Notes under the pieces: model-generated
Seen by the model: the letters and a program-made list of their open reading frames with translations, nothing else
Database searches by the model: none
Told to the model about the DNA's origin: nothing
DNA from: Deltaproteobacteria bacterium
GTDB lineage: Bacteria > Bdellovibrionota > Bdellovibrionia > Bdellovibrionales > Bdellovibrionaceae
Length of the DNA: 55,294 nucleotides
Reading direction: 5' to 3'
NCBI GenBank assembly: GCA_013286585.1
Contig: JABDFK010000009.1
Coordinates: forward strand, 1-55,294
Part shown: positions 1 through 8,277 of the stretch, piece after piece
Numbering within the stretch: the first letter of the stretch is position 1
How the letters are laid out: each line of letters starts with the position of its first letter
Position numbers and translations under genes: made by a program

Positions 1-654
1 ATGGAGAAACTGACTGGCCAAGAGCTGGTCTGCGTGCCCTGCGATCCAGGCTGGAGTGACGTGGGCTCGTGGGACGCGGTGGCCGATGTTTTCGAAAAAA
101 CTGGTCAAGAAAAAGTGAAATCGGTGGAAGTCGATTCAAAAAATAATTTTGTGCTGCCACAGCTGCAAAAAAAATACGCCTTCGTCGGAGTCGATGACCT
201 GATCGTGGTCGACACTCAAGATGCGCTGCTAATTTCCCGCCGAGGCCATTCCCAGGACGTAAAAACTGTGGTGGATCGCCTGAAATCCGAAAAGTCCAAA
301 TTGGTGGACGAGCACACTTTCGAAGAGCGCCCCTGGGGCCGTTTCGATATCCTGAAAGATTTTTCTCATTTCAAATCCAAAGTCATCGAAGTCAATCCTG
401 GCGCGCAGATCAGCTACCAATCCCACGCTAAGCGTGAAGAGCACTGGATCATCACCAAAGGCGAAGGTATTGTGACTCTGAACGAGGTCGAAACCAAAGT
501 TCAGCGCGGCAGTTACATCAAAATTCCGCTGGGCTCAAAGCACCGGATTAAAAATATCGGCACCGGCGGCTTGGAATTCGTCGAAGTGCAACTAGGCTCT
601 TACTTCGGGGAAGACGACATCGTCCGATATCAGGACGACTACCAGCGGGTGTGA
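1..654 (+). CDS. manC: Mannose-1-phosphate guanylyltransferase / mannose-6-phosphate isomerase, C-terminal part
   Basis: The enzyme makes GDP-mannose from mannose-1-phosphate and GTP in the cytoplasm, for O-antigen or exopolysaccharide; the type II family also carries a cupin phosphomannose isomerase domain. The 217 visible residues hold the end of the nucleotidyltransferase domain (GWSDVGSW at 17-24) and then the cupin half from about residue 108 (EERPWGRFD, EEHW, IPLGSKHRIKN). Family members are about 450-480 residues, so the ATG at base 1 is almost certainly an internal methionine and the gene begins outside the window. It ends directly against the convergent O-antigen ligase gene, which fits a polysaccharide locus. 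The domain assignment is firm; the substrate specificity is inferred. Confidence 0.9.
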   Translation: MEKLTGQELVCVPCDPGWSDVGSWDAVADVFEKTGQEKVKSVEVDSKNNFVLPQLQKKYAFVGVDDLIVVDTQDALLISRRGHSQDVKTVVDRLKSEKSKLVDEHTFEERPWGRFDILKDFSHFKSKVIEVNPGAQISYQSHAKREEHWIITKGEGIVTLNEVETKVQRGSYIKIPLGSKHRIKNIGTGGLEFVEVQLGSYFGEDDIVRYQDDYQRV

Positions 655-2280
655 TTATTTGCAGAGATCCCGTCGTGCAGCAGTGAGTGAGTGACCATTT
701 TCGAAGTAACTGTCGTACTTGATCACATATTTGCACGCCTCTACACTGTTATTGAGCTTAAAGAGGGTGTAGGCCAAAAGCTTTTCGGCGATGAAGTTGT
801 GGGGCTGTCGAACCAGAATTTTTGTTAACTCAGTTGAAGCCGAATCAAATTTTGTGTCAAAGACCAAGGTTTGTGCCGCATTTAAGCAAACTCTCCACTC
901 CGATGGAAATATTGAGCACATAGTTTGACTGAGCTCTAGGTCTTTGGACGCGTGTCTTTCAACATACTTGGTGATAGTGAAGCAAATTGCTAACGTGATT
1001 ATCGCGAAGGTGAGCAATCCCAATAAAATGGCTTTAGGTCTTGTGATGTCCACTGACCTCATCGGATAGGACTGACAAACAAGATGGACAAGGCAAAATA
1101 GGACTAGGCTGTAGCTCCACGCATTTTCTAGAGGGAACGCGAACAGGCTAAGAACAAAGAAATAGACCAGCGAAGAACATGAAAATAAAATGCCGTTCAG
1201 ATCATCTTCCCTTATTAGCCTTAGGGTTGATTTGAAAAATATCACTCCGCCCATGAAAAAAAGCAGCAATGAAAAACCGATGCCGTATTCCGAGGCAATG
1301 TCTAAAAAAGTATTGTGCGGTGAAAATGGGATCATGTTTTCGCCGGCCTCAGGATCGGCCATAATTTTATGGCGATAGTTCATGTAAGAAAATCCAAATT
1401 CCTGAAACCCAACGCCCAAAGGATTGTCCTTGATCAATTCAAGGGTGTTGTTCCACATAATCCACCGAACTCGAGTGGACACAGTTTTCCTATTATTGGC
1501 TGCAAAGTTAAATCTGTTCAGAATTGGACTGTCGATAAGGTTAAGACTGGGAATGGCAAGCAGGCCGATCAAAATGGCAGCCATGCAAACCACTGTTAGA
1601 GTTTTTCGACTCATCTTCCGATAAAACTGAAAGAAGAAGAAAAATAAAATGGAACTAAATAAGGCGACGAAAACGCTCCTAGTCTGATGGACTGAAATCA
1701 GCGCCAGTGCATTCAGCGCTCCTACCGTGCTCCATAATTTGTAAAGCTTGTTTCCACTGTGGTATCCAAGAAACAAACAGACCAGCGCAAAATAGCCATA
1801 ATATTCCGATGACATGTTCAGATTTCCAAAAAGATCCATTGGTAAGTCGAGATAACTAATCCCGCAGCGAAAAAGGTCTTCGTGAAACACGCCCAAGCTT
1901 CCACAGGCCAAAAGGACTAGTAGCATTTTCTGTGGCCAGGCTTGAGATGAGAAAAATTGTCCATAAAAAAGAATCAATGCCATCGAGGCCAGTGCCCTAA
2001 GTAAAAAAAGTGTATTGAGGGAATGATAGTTGGCAATTAGGCTTACAAGGTAAAAAGCAACAGTGATCCCGAGTAGTGCGGACGCCGGGTTGCAGATAAC
2101 CAGTTTTCGCTGAAGCGTGACATAGAGGCCAGCCAACCCAGCGCAGAAGTAAAGCGCAATCCATTTCGCCTGAGTAAATGGTTCAGCAATCCACGGAAGA
2201 AAAAAAAGCGGCATCAGAACAACGCTGATGCCGCCAACTATTTTGAATAAATCAGTTCTGAAGCTGGTCAGTTGCCGCAA
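655..2280 (-). CDS. O-antigen ligase family (Wzy_C) membrane protein
   Basis: A polytopic inner-membrane protein of 541 residues. About ten hydrophobic segments fill residues 14-440. The Wzy_C pattern is seen at 271-335: an R-W pair, NPLGVGFQEFG at 286-296, and HNTFLDIASEYGIG at 322-335. Such proteins transfer or polymerise undecaprenyl-linked glycans on the periplasmic face. Residues from about 440 form a soluble tail with helical, TPR-like character, longer than in simple WaaL. The start is TTG overlapping the upstream secreted-protein gene by 13 bases, with a weak GAGAG ribosome site, so the two are probably co-transcribed. The gene is A/T-richer than manC beside it, common for O-antigen loci. 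Whether it is a ligase, a polymerase or an O-glycosylation enzyme cannot be told from sequence. Confidence 0.8.
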   Translation of the reverse strand: MRQLTSFRTDLFKIVGGISVVLMPLFFLPWIAEPFTQAKWIALYFCAGLAGLYVTLQRKLVICNPASALLGITVAFYLVSLIANYHSLNTLFLLRALASMALILFYGQFFSSQAWPQKMLLVLLACGSLGVFHEDLFRCGISYLDLPMDLFGNLNMSSEYYGYFALVCLFLGYHSGNKLYKLWSTVGALNALALISVHQTRSVFVALFSSILFFFFFQFYRKMSRKTLTVVCMAAILIGLLAIPSLNLIDSPILNRFNFAANNRKTVSTRVRWIMWNNTLELIKDNPLGVGFQEFGFSYMNYRHKIMADPEAGENMIPFSPHNTFLDIASEYGIGFSLLLFFMGGVIFFKSTLRLIREDDLNGILFSCSSLVYFFVLSLFAFPLENAWSYSLVLFCLVHLVCQSYPMRSVDITRPKAILLGLLTFAIITLAICFTITKYVERHASKDLELSQTMCSIFPSEWRVCLNAAQTLVFDTKFDSASTELTKILVRQPHNFIAEKLLAYTLFKLNNSVEACKYVIKYDSYFENGHSLTAARRDLCK

Positions 2281-2783
2281 TCGACTCTCTTAATTTGAGT
2301 GGCATAGATACCTGGCCACCGACCACCAAATTCTCCAACTTGAGCAATGCCATTTTGATCAAAATAGATCAAATCCGCTTTCATGGTATTTGGGTTAACT
2401 GGCGCGACCTCCGAGGAAATGAACAACACTTTGCTGTAGTTTTGGGACCTACAGTATCCGAGCGCTCGGCGAGTCAGGCTCAGGGCCGCCTGTGGATTAT
2501 GTTGGGTAGGGTACGATGAATACTCCGGATACGATGAGTATTGAGGGTAAGAGGAATATTCCGGGTACGATGAATACTCGGGATATGAAGAGTACTGAGG
2601 GTAAGAGGAATATTCCGGATACGATGAATACTGAGGATACGGCGAATAGCCTGTCAGTTCTTTGCTTGTATTAGCCAGGAAAAAGTAGTCCTCAATCGTC
2701 GGGTTTTCAAAGGTCTTCTGGTCGGCATTTGCCGTAGCAGCAAGAAGAATGGTAGCGCTGATTGCAACAAACAAGGATCGCAT
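2268..2783 (-). CDS. Secreted protein with YSSYP(E/Q) tandem repeats
   Basis: I do not recognise a family. The 171-residue product begins with a clear signal peptide (MRSLFVAISATILLAATANA) and is expected in the periplasm or outside. Residues about 46-92 are a run of roughly eight hexapeptides of the form YSSYPE or YSSYPQ, rich in tyrosine, serine and proline. The C-terminal 70 residues look globular, with two cysteines (RALGYCRSQ and the VDCGN terminus). The start is the ATG at 2783 because an AGGAGG ribosome site lies six bases before it; an in-frame TTG six bases upstream has none. It precedes and overlaps the O-antigen ligase gene, hinting at a surface role or glycosylation of the Ser/Tyr-rich repeats, which is speculation. 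Confidence 0.7.
   Translation of the reverse strand: MRSLFVAISATILLAATANADQKTFENPTIEDYFFLANTSKELTGYSPYPQYSSYPEYSSYPQYSSYPEYSSYPEYSSYPQYSSYPEYSSYPTQHNPQAALSLTRRALGYCRSQNYSKVLFISSEVAPVNPNTMKADLIYFDQNGIAQVGEFGGRWPGIYATQIKRVDCGN
2508..2648 (-). repeat. 18-bp coding tandem repeat (YSSYPE/Q)
   Basis: About eight in-frame copies of an 18-base unit encode the hexapeptide YSSYP(E/Q). Copies differ mainly at synonymous positions and in the alternation of E and Q codons, suggesting selection on the peptide and possible copy-number slippage. Confidence 0.85.
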
Positions 2784-2954
2784 ATACAACCTCCTAAAAA
2801 GGCATCACTAAATTCCTGGTAGTGGTACCAATACAGGAAGACACATTGATCTGCAATAATTCGGTGAAAGCACGATCTGGGGTTGCATTTATTTCATGTT
2901 GAAGACCAAAACGTCCAAAAGTTAGACAGTGTATTTATGCTCCCCAAACGCATT

Positions 2955-4949
2955 TTACCAAATTTTGACTTGGTCCTCTGGGGTCAAGAACATCGGGTCG
3001 CCTTTTTTGCACTGAAAAGCTTCGATGAAACCTGGCTGATGCTTCATTTGTTCGTTGATCCTTGCCCAGCCCAAAGAATGCGGGTTGGTTTTAATCTGAA
3101 ATTCTTCTGCCTTCGGTAGCGCTTTGTAGCACCACAGTCTGGCGAAGGCGACGAAGAATCTCTGCTTGTCTTCGACCGAACCGATTCCTTTCGGGAAAGC
3201 CGCATTGTACGCGAAGGTCAGTCCAACATTGTCAGCAATATTTTCACCAAGTGTGAGTGCACCATTGTGATGAGCTTTGTTGAAGTACTCGACCATGCGT
3301 TGGCCGCGCTTTTGGAATTCGCCGACTTCTTTCAAGCTCATCCACTGGTTCAATTTTCCCGTTTCGTCGTACTTCGCGCCCTGATCATCGATGCCATGGC
3401 CCAGTTCGTGGCCGAACACAGTGCCGACCGCGCCTAGATTTTCGGTGAGGTCGCCTTCAGTGACGAAAAATGGATACTGCAAAATTCCAACAGGCAGGAC
3501 GAATTTGTTCGCCGAGGGATTGTAGTAGGCGTTCACGGTCAGCGGGCCCATGTCCCAGGCTTCCATGTTCACTTCACCCTTGGCCTCTTCTAAGTCTTTT
3601 TCGATGCCAGCTTTGGCGCGCAGCTTTTCGTTCTCTATGCGATGACTGGCGGAATACTTTTTGGTCGGAGTGAAGTCCCACTCTTTGTCCGTCTGCGGTT
3701 TCACTAGATACAATTTCGCTGTCTGTATTTTTAGAATCGCTTTTTTCTTGGATTCGTCGCTCAGCCAAGTGTTGGCGTTGACTCCGGCGATGATACTTTC
3801 TTTGATTTTCGCGGCCACGTTGCGGACTTTCTCTTCAGGAAAGTTCGGGAACATGCGCGGAAGTAGGATGGCGTCGAGCTCGCGATTGAAGTCGTGCATG
3901 ATTCTTCGCGTGCAGCGCTCATCGCGGTCCGGGCGCTTGATCGGGCCACCTAGGTATTTTTTATTGAAATCAAACAGCCGTTGGAAATACGCCGGATTGC
4001 TGTCGTCCAGTGTTTGATAGCCGAAATGCACAAGATAGAAATCTTTCAGTGTTGGTAGGCTTTTCTCATCGCTGTGAGCGAGCAGAAAATCCAGCGCTTC
4101 TGGCACGGGGTTGCTCACCAAAAGTGACGGCGGAAATTTGCCAGTGACCTGAGCGGCGCCTAGGTTGCCGTATTTTTTCACAAACTCTTCCTGGGTGGTC
4201 TGGCGCTTTTCGGACCAGCGCTGGCGCAGAACTTCGGGGTGAGGATAGATCTTCACAAATTCTTTTTCGAACGCAATAAGTCCATCCGCTCGCTGTTCGA
4301 TGTCTTTTGCCTTGGGTTCTACGATGTGGAAAAAATCGATGATCAACTTTCGGTAGTCTTTCATCAGGGCGGCGTCTTCGTAATAGCTGTGCTCGGGAAG
4401 GTTCATCAGCTTGGTCATTAAGATAATGTCGTAGACTTTGGGATTGTCTTTGTTCGGATCAGTTCCCACCATGAATAGGCTATCATCACCGTTCCAAATA
4501 TTGGCGACATTTAAATTTAAAAAATCCGCCACTGTTTTGACTTTGCCAAGTTCGGTTTGAAGCTGGGTGATCTCTGCCTTTTCTTGTTTGATGCCATCTT
4601 TGACGTTCATGCAGGCTTGGTAATAGTCCTTCACCTGCTGATCACGGGCGCTTAAGTGTTTTTCTTTTTGGATGTGGCTGAAGAAATCTTTTTTGGATTG
4701 TAAAATGCGTTCGCTGGAATCGTTGAAAGCGAAATCATGCATGCTGCGGTCTTCGCGCAGTTTGAAGGCTGCCTCGGCGTTGGAGCAGACATATTTATGA
4801 AAGTCTTCGCAGGGCATTTCAGTTTTACTTAAGGGGAAGACGCGTTTGGCTGGGATTTCTGAAGTCGGCTCTACCGCGGGTCCTTTGTCGGCAGCGTGTA
4901 TGTTAGATCCCAATAGAACTACGGCAGTTACAGCGGCAAGAATATTCAT
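2955..4949 (-). CDS. pepO: M13 family zinc metallopeptidase (neprilysin/PepO-like)
   Basis: A secreted endopeptidase of 664 residues. The zinc site is HELGH at about 514-518, with the third ligand in GENIADNVG (Glu 569, Asp 573); the substrate-binding NAYYNPSANKFVLPVGIL stretch lies at 473-490, and the C-terminus carries the conserved C..GDPM...PEDQVKIW ending. All catalytic elements are intact and the length is normal. The ATG at 4949 is chosen because it follows a GAGGT ribosome site and starts a signal peptide (MNILAAVTAVVLLGSNIHA) without a lipobox cysteine; upstream in-frame codons have neither. Cleavage after the signal should leave it periplasmic or exported. It is divergent from the multicopper oxidase. 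In a predator it could digest prey peptides; that role is inferred. Confidence 0.92.
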   Translation of the reverse strand: MNILAAVTAVVLLGSNIHAADKGPAVEPTSEIPAKRVFPLSKTEMPCEDFHKYVCSNAEAAFKLREDRSMHDFAFNDSSERILQSKKDFFSHIQKEKHLSARDQQVKDYYQACMNVKDGIKQEKAEITQLQTELGKVKTVADFLNLNVANIWNGDDSLFMVGTDPNKDNPKVYDIILMTKLMNLPEHSYYEDAALMKDYRKLIIDFFHIVEPKAKDIEQRADGLIAFEKEFVKIYPHPEVLRQRWSEKRQTTQEEFVKKYGNLGAAQVTGKFPPSLLVSNPVPEALDFLLAHSDEKSLPTLKDFYLVHFGYQTLDDSNPAYFQRLFDFNKKYLGGPIKRPDRDERCTRRIMHDFNRELDAILLPRMFPNFPEEKVRNVAAKIKESIIAGVNANTWLSDESKKKAILKIQTAKLYLVKPQTDKEWDFTPTKKYSASHRIENEKLRAKAGIEKDLEEAKGEVNMEAWDMGPLTVNAYYNPSANKFVLPVGILQYPFFVTEGDLTENLGAVGTVFGHELGHGIDDQGAKYDETGKLNQWMSLKEVGEFQKRGQRMVEYFNKAHHNGALTLGENIADNVGLTFAYNAAFPKGIGSVEDKQRFFVAFARLWCYKALPKAEEFQIKTNPHSLGWARINEQMKHQPGFIEAFQCKKGDPMFLTPEDQVKIW

Positions 4950-5054
4950 ATGTACCTCATTTGTCTGGTAATTCTTCCTCGGTCGGCGCGTAAGCACAAG
5001 CTTTTTTGAGCAAACTTCTTGCCCAAAATACGGCAGCGAAATAGTCTTGGGCGC

Positions 5055-6713
5055 ATGTGGCGGAGGGGTTCGTTCATATTAGTAATAGTTCTTTGTGCGG
5101 CAAGTGGTTTGCGCGCCTTTTCCACGTGGGGCCACACTCTTAGTATTGAAGTCCAGTTGCAAAAGGCCGGCTTCCAAAAATACGTCGATGAAGTACCGCG
5201 TTTGACCTCTATTAAGGTGCCGTTGTCGGCGCGTCCGCACACACCTTTCGACCTGGACATTCACTTGCGCCAGATGAAGGTAAAAATTCATCGCGATTTG
5301 CCAGAAGCCTTGGCTTGGGGTTACGAAGGCCTCACTCCAGGTCCCATGATCGAGGTCCAGTCTGGCCAAGCTCTGCGCGTCCACTGGAAAAACGATTTAC
5401 CTCTTCAGCACATTTTGCCGGCGGCGACAGGCATGGACATGAGCACCACTGTGCCACTTCCCGATGTGCGCACGGTGACTCATTTGCATGGCGCTTCGGT
5501 CGAGCAGGCTTCGCAGACGGATTCTGTGCACAACAATGATGGCTGGCCGGATGCTTTCACGGTTCCCGGTCAAGAGCAGATCTCGCTTTATCCGAATCAA
5601 GTTTCAGCGCGCACGTTGTTTTTTCACGATCACGCCATTGGCACCACGGGTAGGAATGTGGCTGCAGGACTCATGGGTTTGTATCTGATTCACGACGACT
5701 ACGAACGTTCGCTGAACTTACCCAGCGGTCCCTACGAAATCACTTTGGCCTTACAAGCGAAGGGGCTGAACGCCGACGGCAGTATGTACTACGTGGCCGA
5801 CCTGAACAACGAGCACTACGGAAACGTGGTCGCAGTGAACGGAAAAATCTGGCCTTACATGAATGTCGAGCCTCGGAAATACCGCTTGCGGCTAGTGAAC
5901 ATCTCCAACGCCCGCAGCTACGACATGAAATTTGTGGATGTCGGTGATCAGTCTGCAGGACCAGCGATTGCGCAGATCGGCTCTGACGGGGGATTCCTCG
6001 ACAAAATTGCAGAGCCAGATTTGCTGCGCTTGGCTCCGGCAGAGAGGGCCGACATCATCGTCGACTTTTCCAAATACGCGGGCCACGATTTTTTCTTGTA
6101 CAACACCAATCACGACGCCGCCGACGGTGAACTGCCAATTCCAGAGCTGATGAAGTTCAAGGTAGCAGCTGTTGTTTCTTCGCCGGACACTTCAAGTTTG
6201 CCATTGCGGCTGAAGCCCATCCCGCGCATCGACCCGCGCACAGCAGTGATTTCGCGGCAGATTGTGTTGAGCTCTCCAGACATCGGCGGCGGTCGCCAGA
6301 TCTCCCTGCTGAACGGAAAGCTGTGGCACGATCCGATCACAGAGCGCGCACAGCTGGGCACAGTGGAAATTTGGAAGCTGATGAACACGACCTCCGACAC
6401 GCATCCTTTCCACGTGCATTTGGTGGAGTTCCAAGTGCTAGATCGCACACCGTTCGATGCCGCTGAATATTTGAAGTCCGGAAATTTCGTTGTGACCGGC
6501 CCCGCAGTGCCACCAGACGACAACGAGACGGGCTGGAAGGACGTCATCCGCACTCCGCCGTCTGTCGTCACCAGGATCATCATGAAGTTTAACACTTATG
6601 CTGGATTCTACGTTTACCACTGCCATATTCTGGAGCACGAAGACATGGATATGATGAGGCCCTTCGAGGTCTATCGCCCGGTGGCGCCGGCAGCCCTGCC
6701 GGTGGTAGAGTAA
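5055..6713 (+). CDS. CotA-like multicopper oxidase
   Basis: An exported laccase/bilirubin-oxidase type enzyme of about 552 residues that oxidises phenolics or metals and reduces oxygen to water. All four copper-binding signatures are visible in order: THLHG, FFHDHA, HPFHVH and YHCHILEHEDMDMM, the last supplying the type 1 Cys, His and axial Met. The HxxxHEDxDMMRP ending and DTHPFHVHL resemble Bacillus CotA more than CueO, and there is no Met-rich insert. I prefer the ATG at 5055, which gives a compact signal peptide (MWRRGSFILVIVLCAASGLRA); an in-frame TTG at 5019 would add twelve residues. No strong ribosome site precedes either. It is followed by a palindromic repeat and a convergent histidine kinase. 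Confidence 0.9.
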   Translation: MWRRGSFILVIVLCAASGLRAFSTWGHTLSIEVQLQKAGFQKYVDEVPRLTSIKVPLSARPHTPFDLDIHLRQMKVKIHRDLPEALAWGYEGLTPGPMIEVQSGQALRVHWKNDLPLQHILPAATGMDMSTTVPLPDVRTVTHLHGASVEQASQTDSVHNNDGWPDAFTVPGQEQISLYPNQVSARTLFFHDHAIGTTGRNVAAGLMGLYLIHDDYERSLNLPSGPYEITLALQAKGLNADGSMYYVADLNNEHYGNVVAVNGKIWPYMNVEPRKYRLRLVNISNARSYDMKFVDVGDQSAGPAIAQIGSDGGFLDKIAEPDLLRLAPAERADIIVDFSKYAGHDFFLYNTNHDAADGELPIPELMKFKVAAVVSSPDTSSLPLRLKPIPRIDPRTAVISRQIVLSSPDIGGGRQISLLNGKLWHDPITERAQLGTVEIWKLMNTTSDTHPFHVHLVEFQVLDRTPFDAAEYLKSGNFVVTGPAVPPDDNETGWKDVIRTPPSVVTRIIMKFNTYAGFYVYHCHILEHEDMDMMRPFEVYRPVAPAALPVVE

Positions 6714-6719
6714 GGGGAC

Positions 6720-6763
6720 CTCAGAAAGTTGCATACCTGCAGGGATGCAACTTGGTTTCTGAG
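6720..6763. repeat. Palindromic repeat, copy A
   Basis: A 44-base inverted repeat lies between the convergent ends of the oxidase and kinase genes. Its 28-base core at 6726-6753 (AAGTTGCATACCT, then its near-complement) matches copies at 43599-43626 and 46041-46068. An outer CTCAGA/TCTGAG pair extends the stem. It has no T-tract, so it is not a simple terminator. It resembles a REP-type intergenic element. Confidence 0.8.
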
Positions 6764-6764
6764 T

Positions 6765-7886
6765 TTAGGCCCGTGGCAAGACGATGTTAGCTAGGGTGCC
6801 GGCCCCCACTTTCGAAGTGATGTTCAGCTGGCCGCCCATTTCTGTCAGAGTTTTCTTAGCATGATAAAGACCAAGGCCGCTGCCGTTGGCTTTTCCGTGA
6901 GTGATGCCTTGCTCGCCCAGTTTTTCTAGAATGTTGTCAGGAATTCCGCGCCCGTTGTCCTTGATGCTGAGCTGAATTTGATTCTTGTAAGCCCGGAGTG
7001 AGACCGTGATTTCACCTCGTTGGTTCTCAAACGCCTCCACCGAATTGTTGATGAGATTAGAGATCACGCGCTGAAGATTTTTTGCGTCAGCAGTGATCTG
7101 TGCTTGGTCGGCGGAGAGGTCCGACACGATCTTGATCTGGGGATAGTTTTGAAACTGGATGCGTTTTTCGGCCAGGATGGCTTCCACGATCTGCGCGGCT
7201 GGAATTGTGTTGATTGCGATTTGAGTCTGCTCCAGCAGTGCTGTAGGACTCTTCACGAGCAGATCATTGGCAATGTCATTGATTCGCTGAATGGCGCTCT
7301 GGACGATCTGCCGTTTTTCTTGCGGAACTTCGTGCAGAAAGCTGGACACCATATTGAGAGCGGAAAGCGGGGAGCGGATGTCGTGCGCGACTTGGTTCGC
7401 CATTGCGATGAGCTGCTCCTTTCCGGCCAAAGCCAGATTCATTTTATCAGAATAAACTTTAAAGAAAGCGAAAATTACTAGAATCTGAGTGGCAATGAGT
7501 GCCAAAGCGGAATAAGTCAAAAACCGTGGCATTTTGTAGGTAATAAAAATATCTAAGTTCTTTGCGGTCGAGATATCCACTTTTTGTCTCTGGTTAGTAG
7601 CGCTGGTAAAGCAACTGCCTTTTTTGGCCGCGATGAAAACCTGGTCACTATAGGTTCCGTCAACACATTGGATTGATTCGGAGGCCATTAACGCATTTAG
7701 CTTAGTTGCAAGCTGCATGGTATCGCCTGTCGCAAGTTCAAATCGGTTTTGTTGTGAAAACTGTTGGATGGCTTGGGCTGAAGTCTCTGAGAGGTTTAGT
7801 CTAAAGAAAACCAACACGCAAAAACTCGCTACAAATACACCCACTAAAAACATAAGTTCAATTTTTGAAAACTTTACCAATTTCAC
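6765..7886 (-). CDS. Membrane sensor histidine kinase
   Basis: A 373-residue orphan sensor kinase. Two transmembrane segments (about 12-30 and 120-142) bracket a small periplasmic domain of some 90 residues containing two cysteines. The cytoplasmic part has the H-box VAHDIRSPLSAL, the N-box NLINNSVEAF, the G1 box DNGRGIP and the G2 box GSGLGLYHAKKTL, so autophosphorylation capacity looks intact. The start is GTG at 7886 with AAGAG just upstream. No response regulator is adjacent; it is divergent from the 88-residue secreted protein gene at 7971, with an 84-base A/T-rich region between them. That arrangement makes the small-protein/SBP/YcaO cluster a possible target, but no direct link is visible. 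Confidence 0.9.
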   Translation of the reverse strand: MKLVKFSKIELMFLVGVFVASFCVLVFFRLNLSETSAQAIQQFSQQNRFELATGDTMQLATKLNALMASESIQCVDGTYSDQVFIAAKKGSCFTSATNQRQKVDISTAKNLDIFITYKMPRFLTYSALALIATQILVIFAFFKVYSDKMNLALAGKEQLIAMANQVAHDIRSPLSALNMVSSFLHEVPQEKRQIVQSAIQRINDIANDLLVKSPTALLEQTQIAINTIPAAQIVEAILAEKRIQFQNYPQIKIVSDLSADQAQITADAKNLQRVISNLINNSVEAFENQRGEITVSLRAYKNQIQLSIKDNGRGIPDNILEKLGEQGITHGKANGSGLGLYHAKKTLTEMGGQLNITSKVGAGTLANIVLPRA

Positions 7887-7924
7887 GCAAACTCTTTTTG
7901 TTGAGAAGAATAAATAATATATAA

Positions 7925-7937
7925 ACCTGCAGGTATG
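7925..7937 (+). repeat. Partial palindrome matching the intergenic repeat centre
   Basis: ACCTGCAGGTATG at this place equals the centre and first part of the right arm of the palindromes at 6720, 43593 and 46034, but the outer arms are absent. It lies in the divergent promoter region between the kinase and the small secreted protein. It could be a decayed copy, an operator half, or chance (the inner ACCTGCAGGT is itself a palindrome). Confidence 0.3.
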
Positions 7938-7970
7938 GATTACAAGAAAATTTGAAAAATAGGGGGTTAT

Positions 7971-8237
7971 GTGAAAGGTTTACTGATTATTTTGTTATCG
8001 TCTATTGGGCTTAGTGCGTATGCTGATGAGCTCGAACTAAATGCATGGAAAAATCAAGAGCCATGTTATGATGTTGAAGCTGGCGTATTAAGGACTCAAA
8101 AATCTTTTGAGGAATTTTTGCAGGCGGAGGATGATAAGCCAGTTGCAGTGGTTAATTGTGTAGATGAACTTGTCCTGAGGTCGAACGTCGACCCAAGTAA
8201 TATCGCGGCTTCTGGCAATTGGTCGGTACCGCAATAG
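7971..8237 (+). CDS. Small secreted protein, 88 aa, first gene of SBP/YcaO cluster
   Basis: I recognise no family. The product is 88 residues with a signal peptide (MKGLLIILLSSIGLSAYA) and a mature part of about 70 residues that is acidic and holds two cysteines (EPCYD and VVNCVD), possibly a disulfide. The start is GTG at 7971, directly after an AGGGGGTT ribosome site. It is followed after 40 bases by the solute-binding protein and then the YcaO gene, all on the same strand. It might be a partner or even a substrate of the YcaO enzyme, but it lacks an obvious Cys/Ser/Thr-rich core peptide, and a Sec signal would export it away from a cytoplasmic modifier. Confidence 0.65.
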   Translation: MKGLLIILLSSIGLSAYADELELNAWKNQEPCYDVEAGVLRTQKSFEEFLQAEDDKPVAVVNCVDELVLRSNVDPSNIAASGNWSVPQ

Positions 8238-8277
8238 TAAGTTCAACACCTCAGTTCCACTAGATAAGCGTTAGCCA

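Noticed and set aside
1..3. ATG at base 1 as the manC start
   Set aside because: The protein begins in the middle of the nucleotidyltransferase domain and is half the family length; the start is outside the window.
2508..2648. Repeat array resembling a CRISPR
   Set aside because: The units are contiguous 18-base in-frame coding repeats with no spacers and no cas genes nearby.
6720..6763. Palindrome copy A as a rho-independent terminator
   Set aside because: No T-tract follows on either strand, and the same core recurs at unrelated loci including in front of a start codon.
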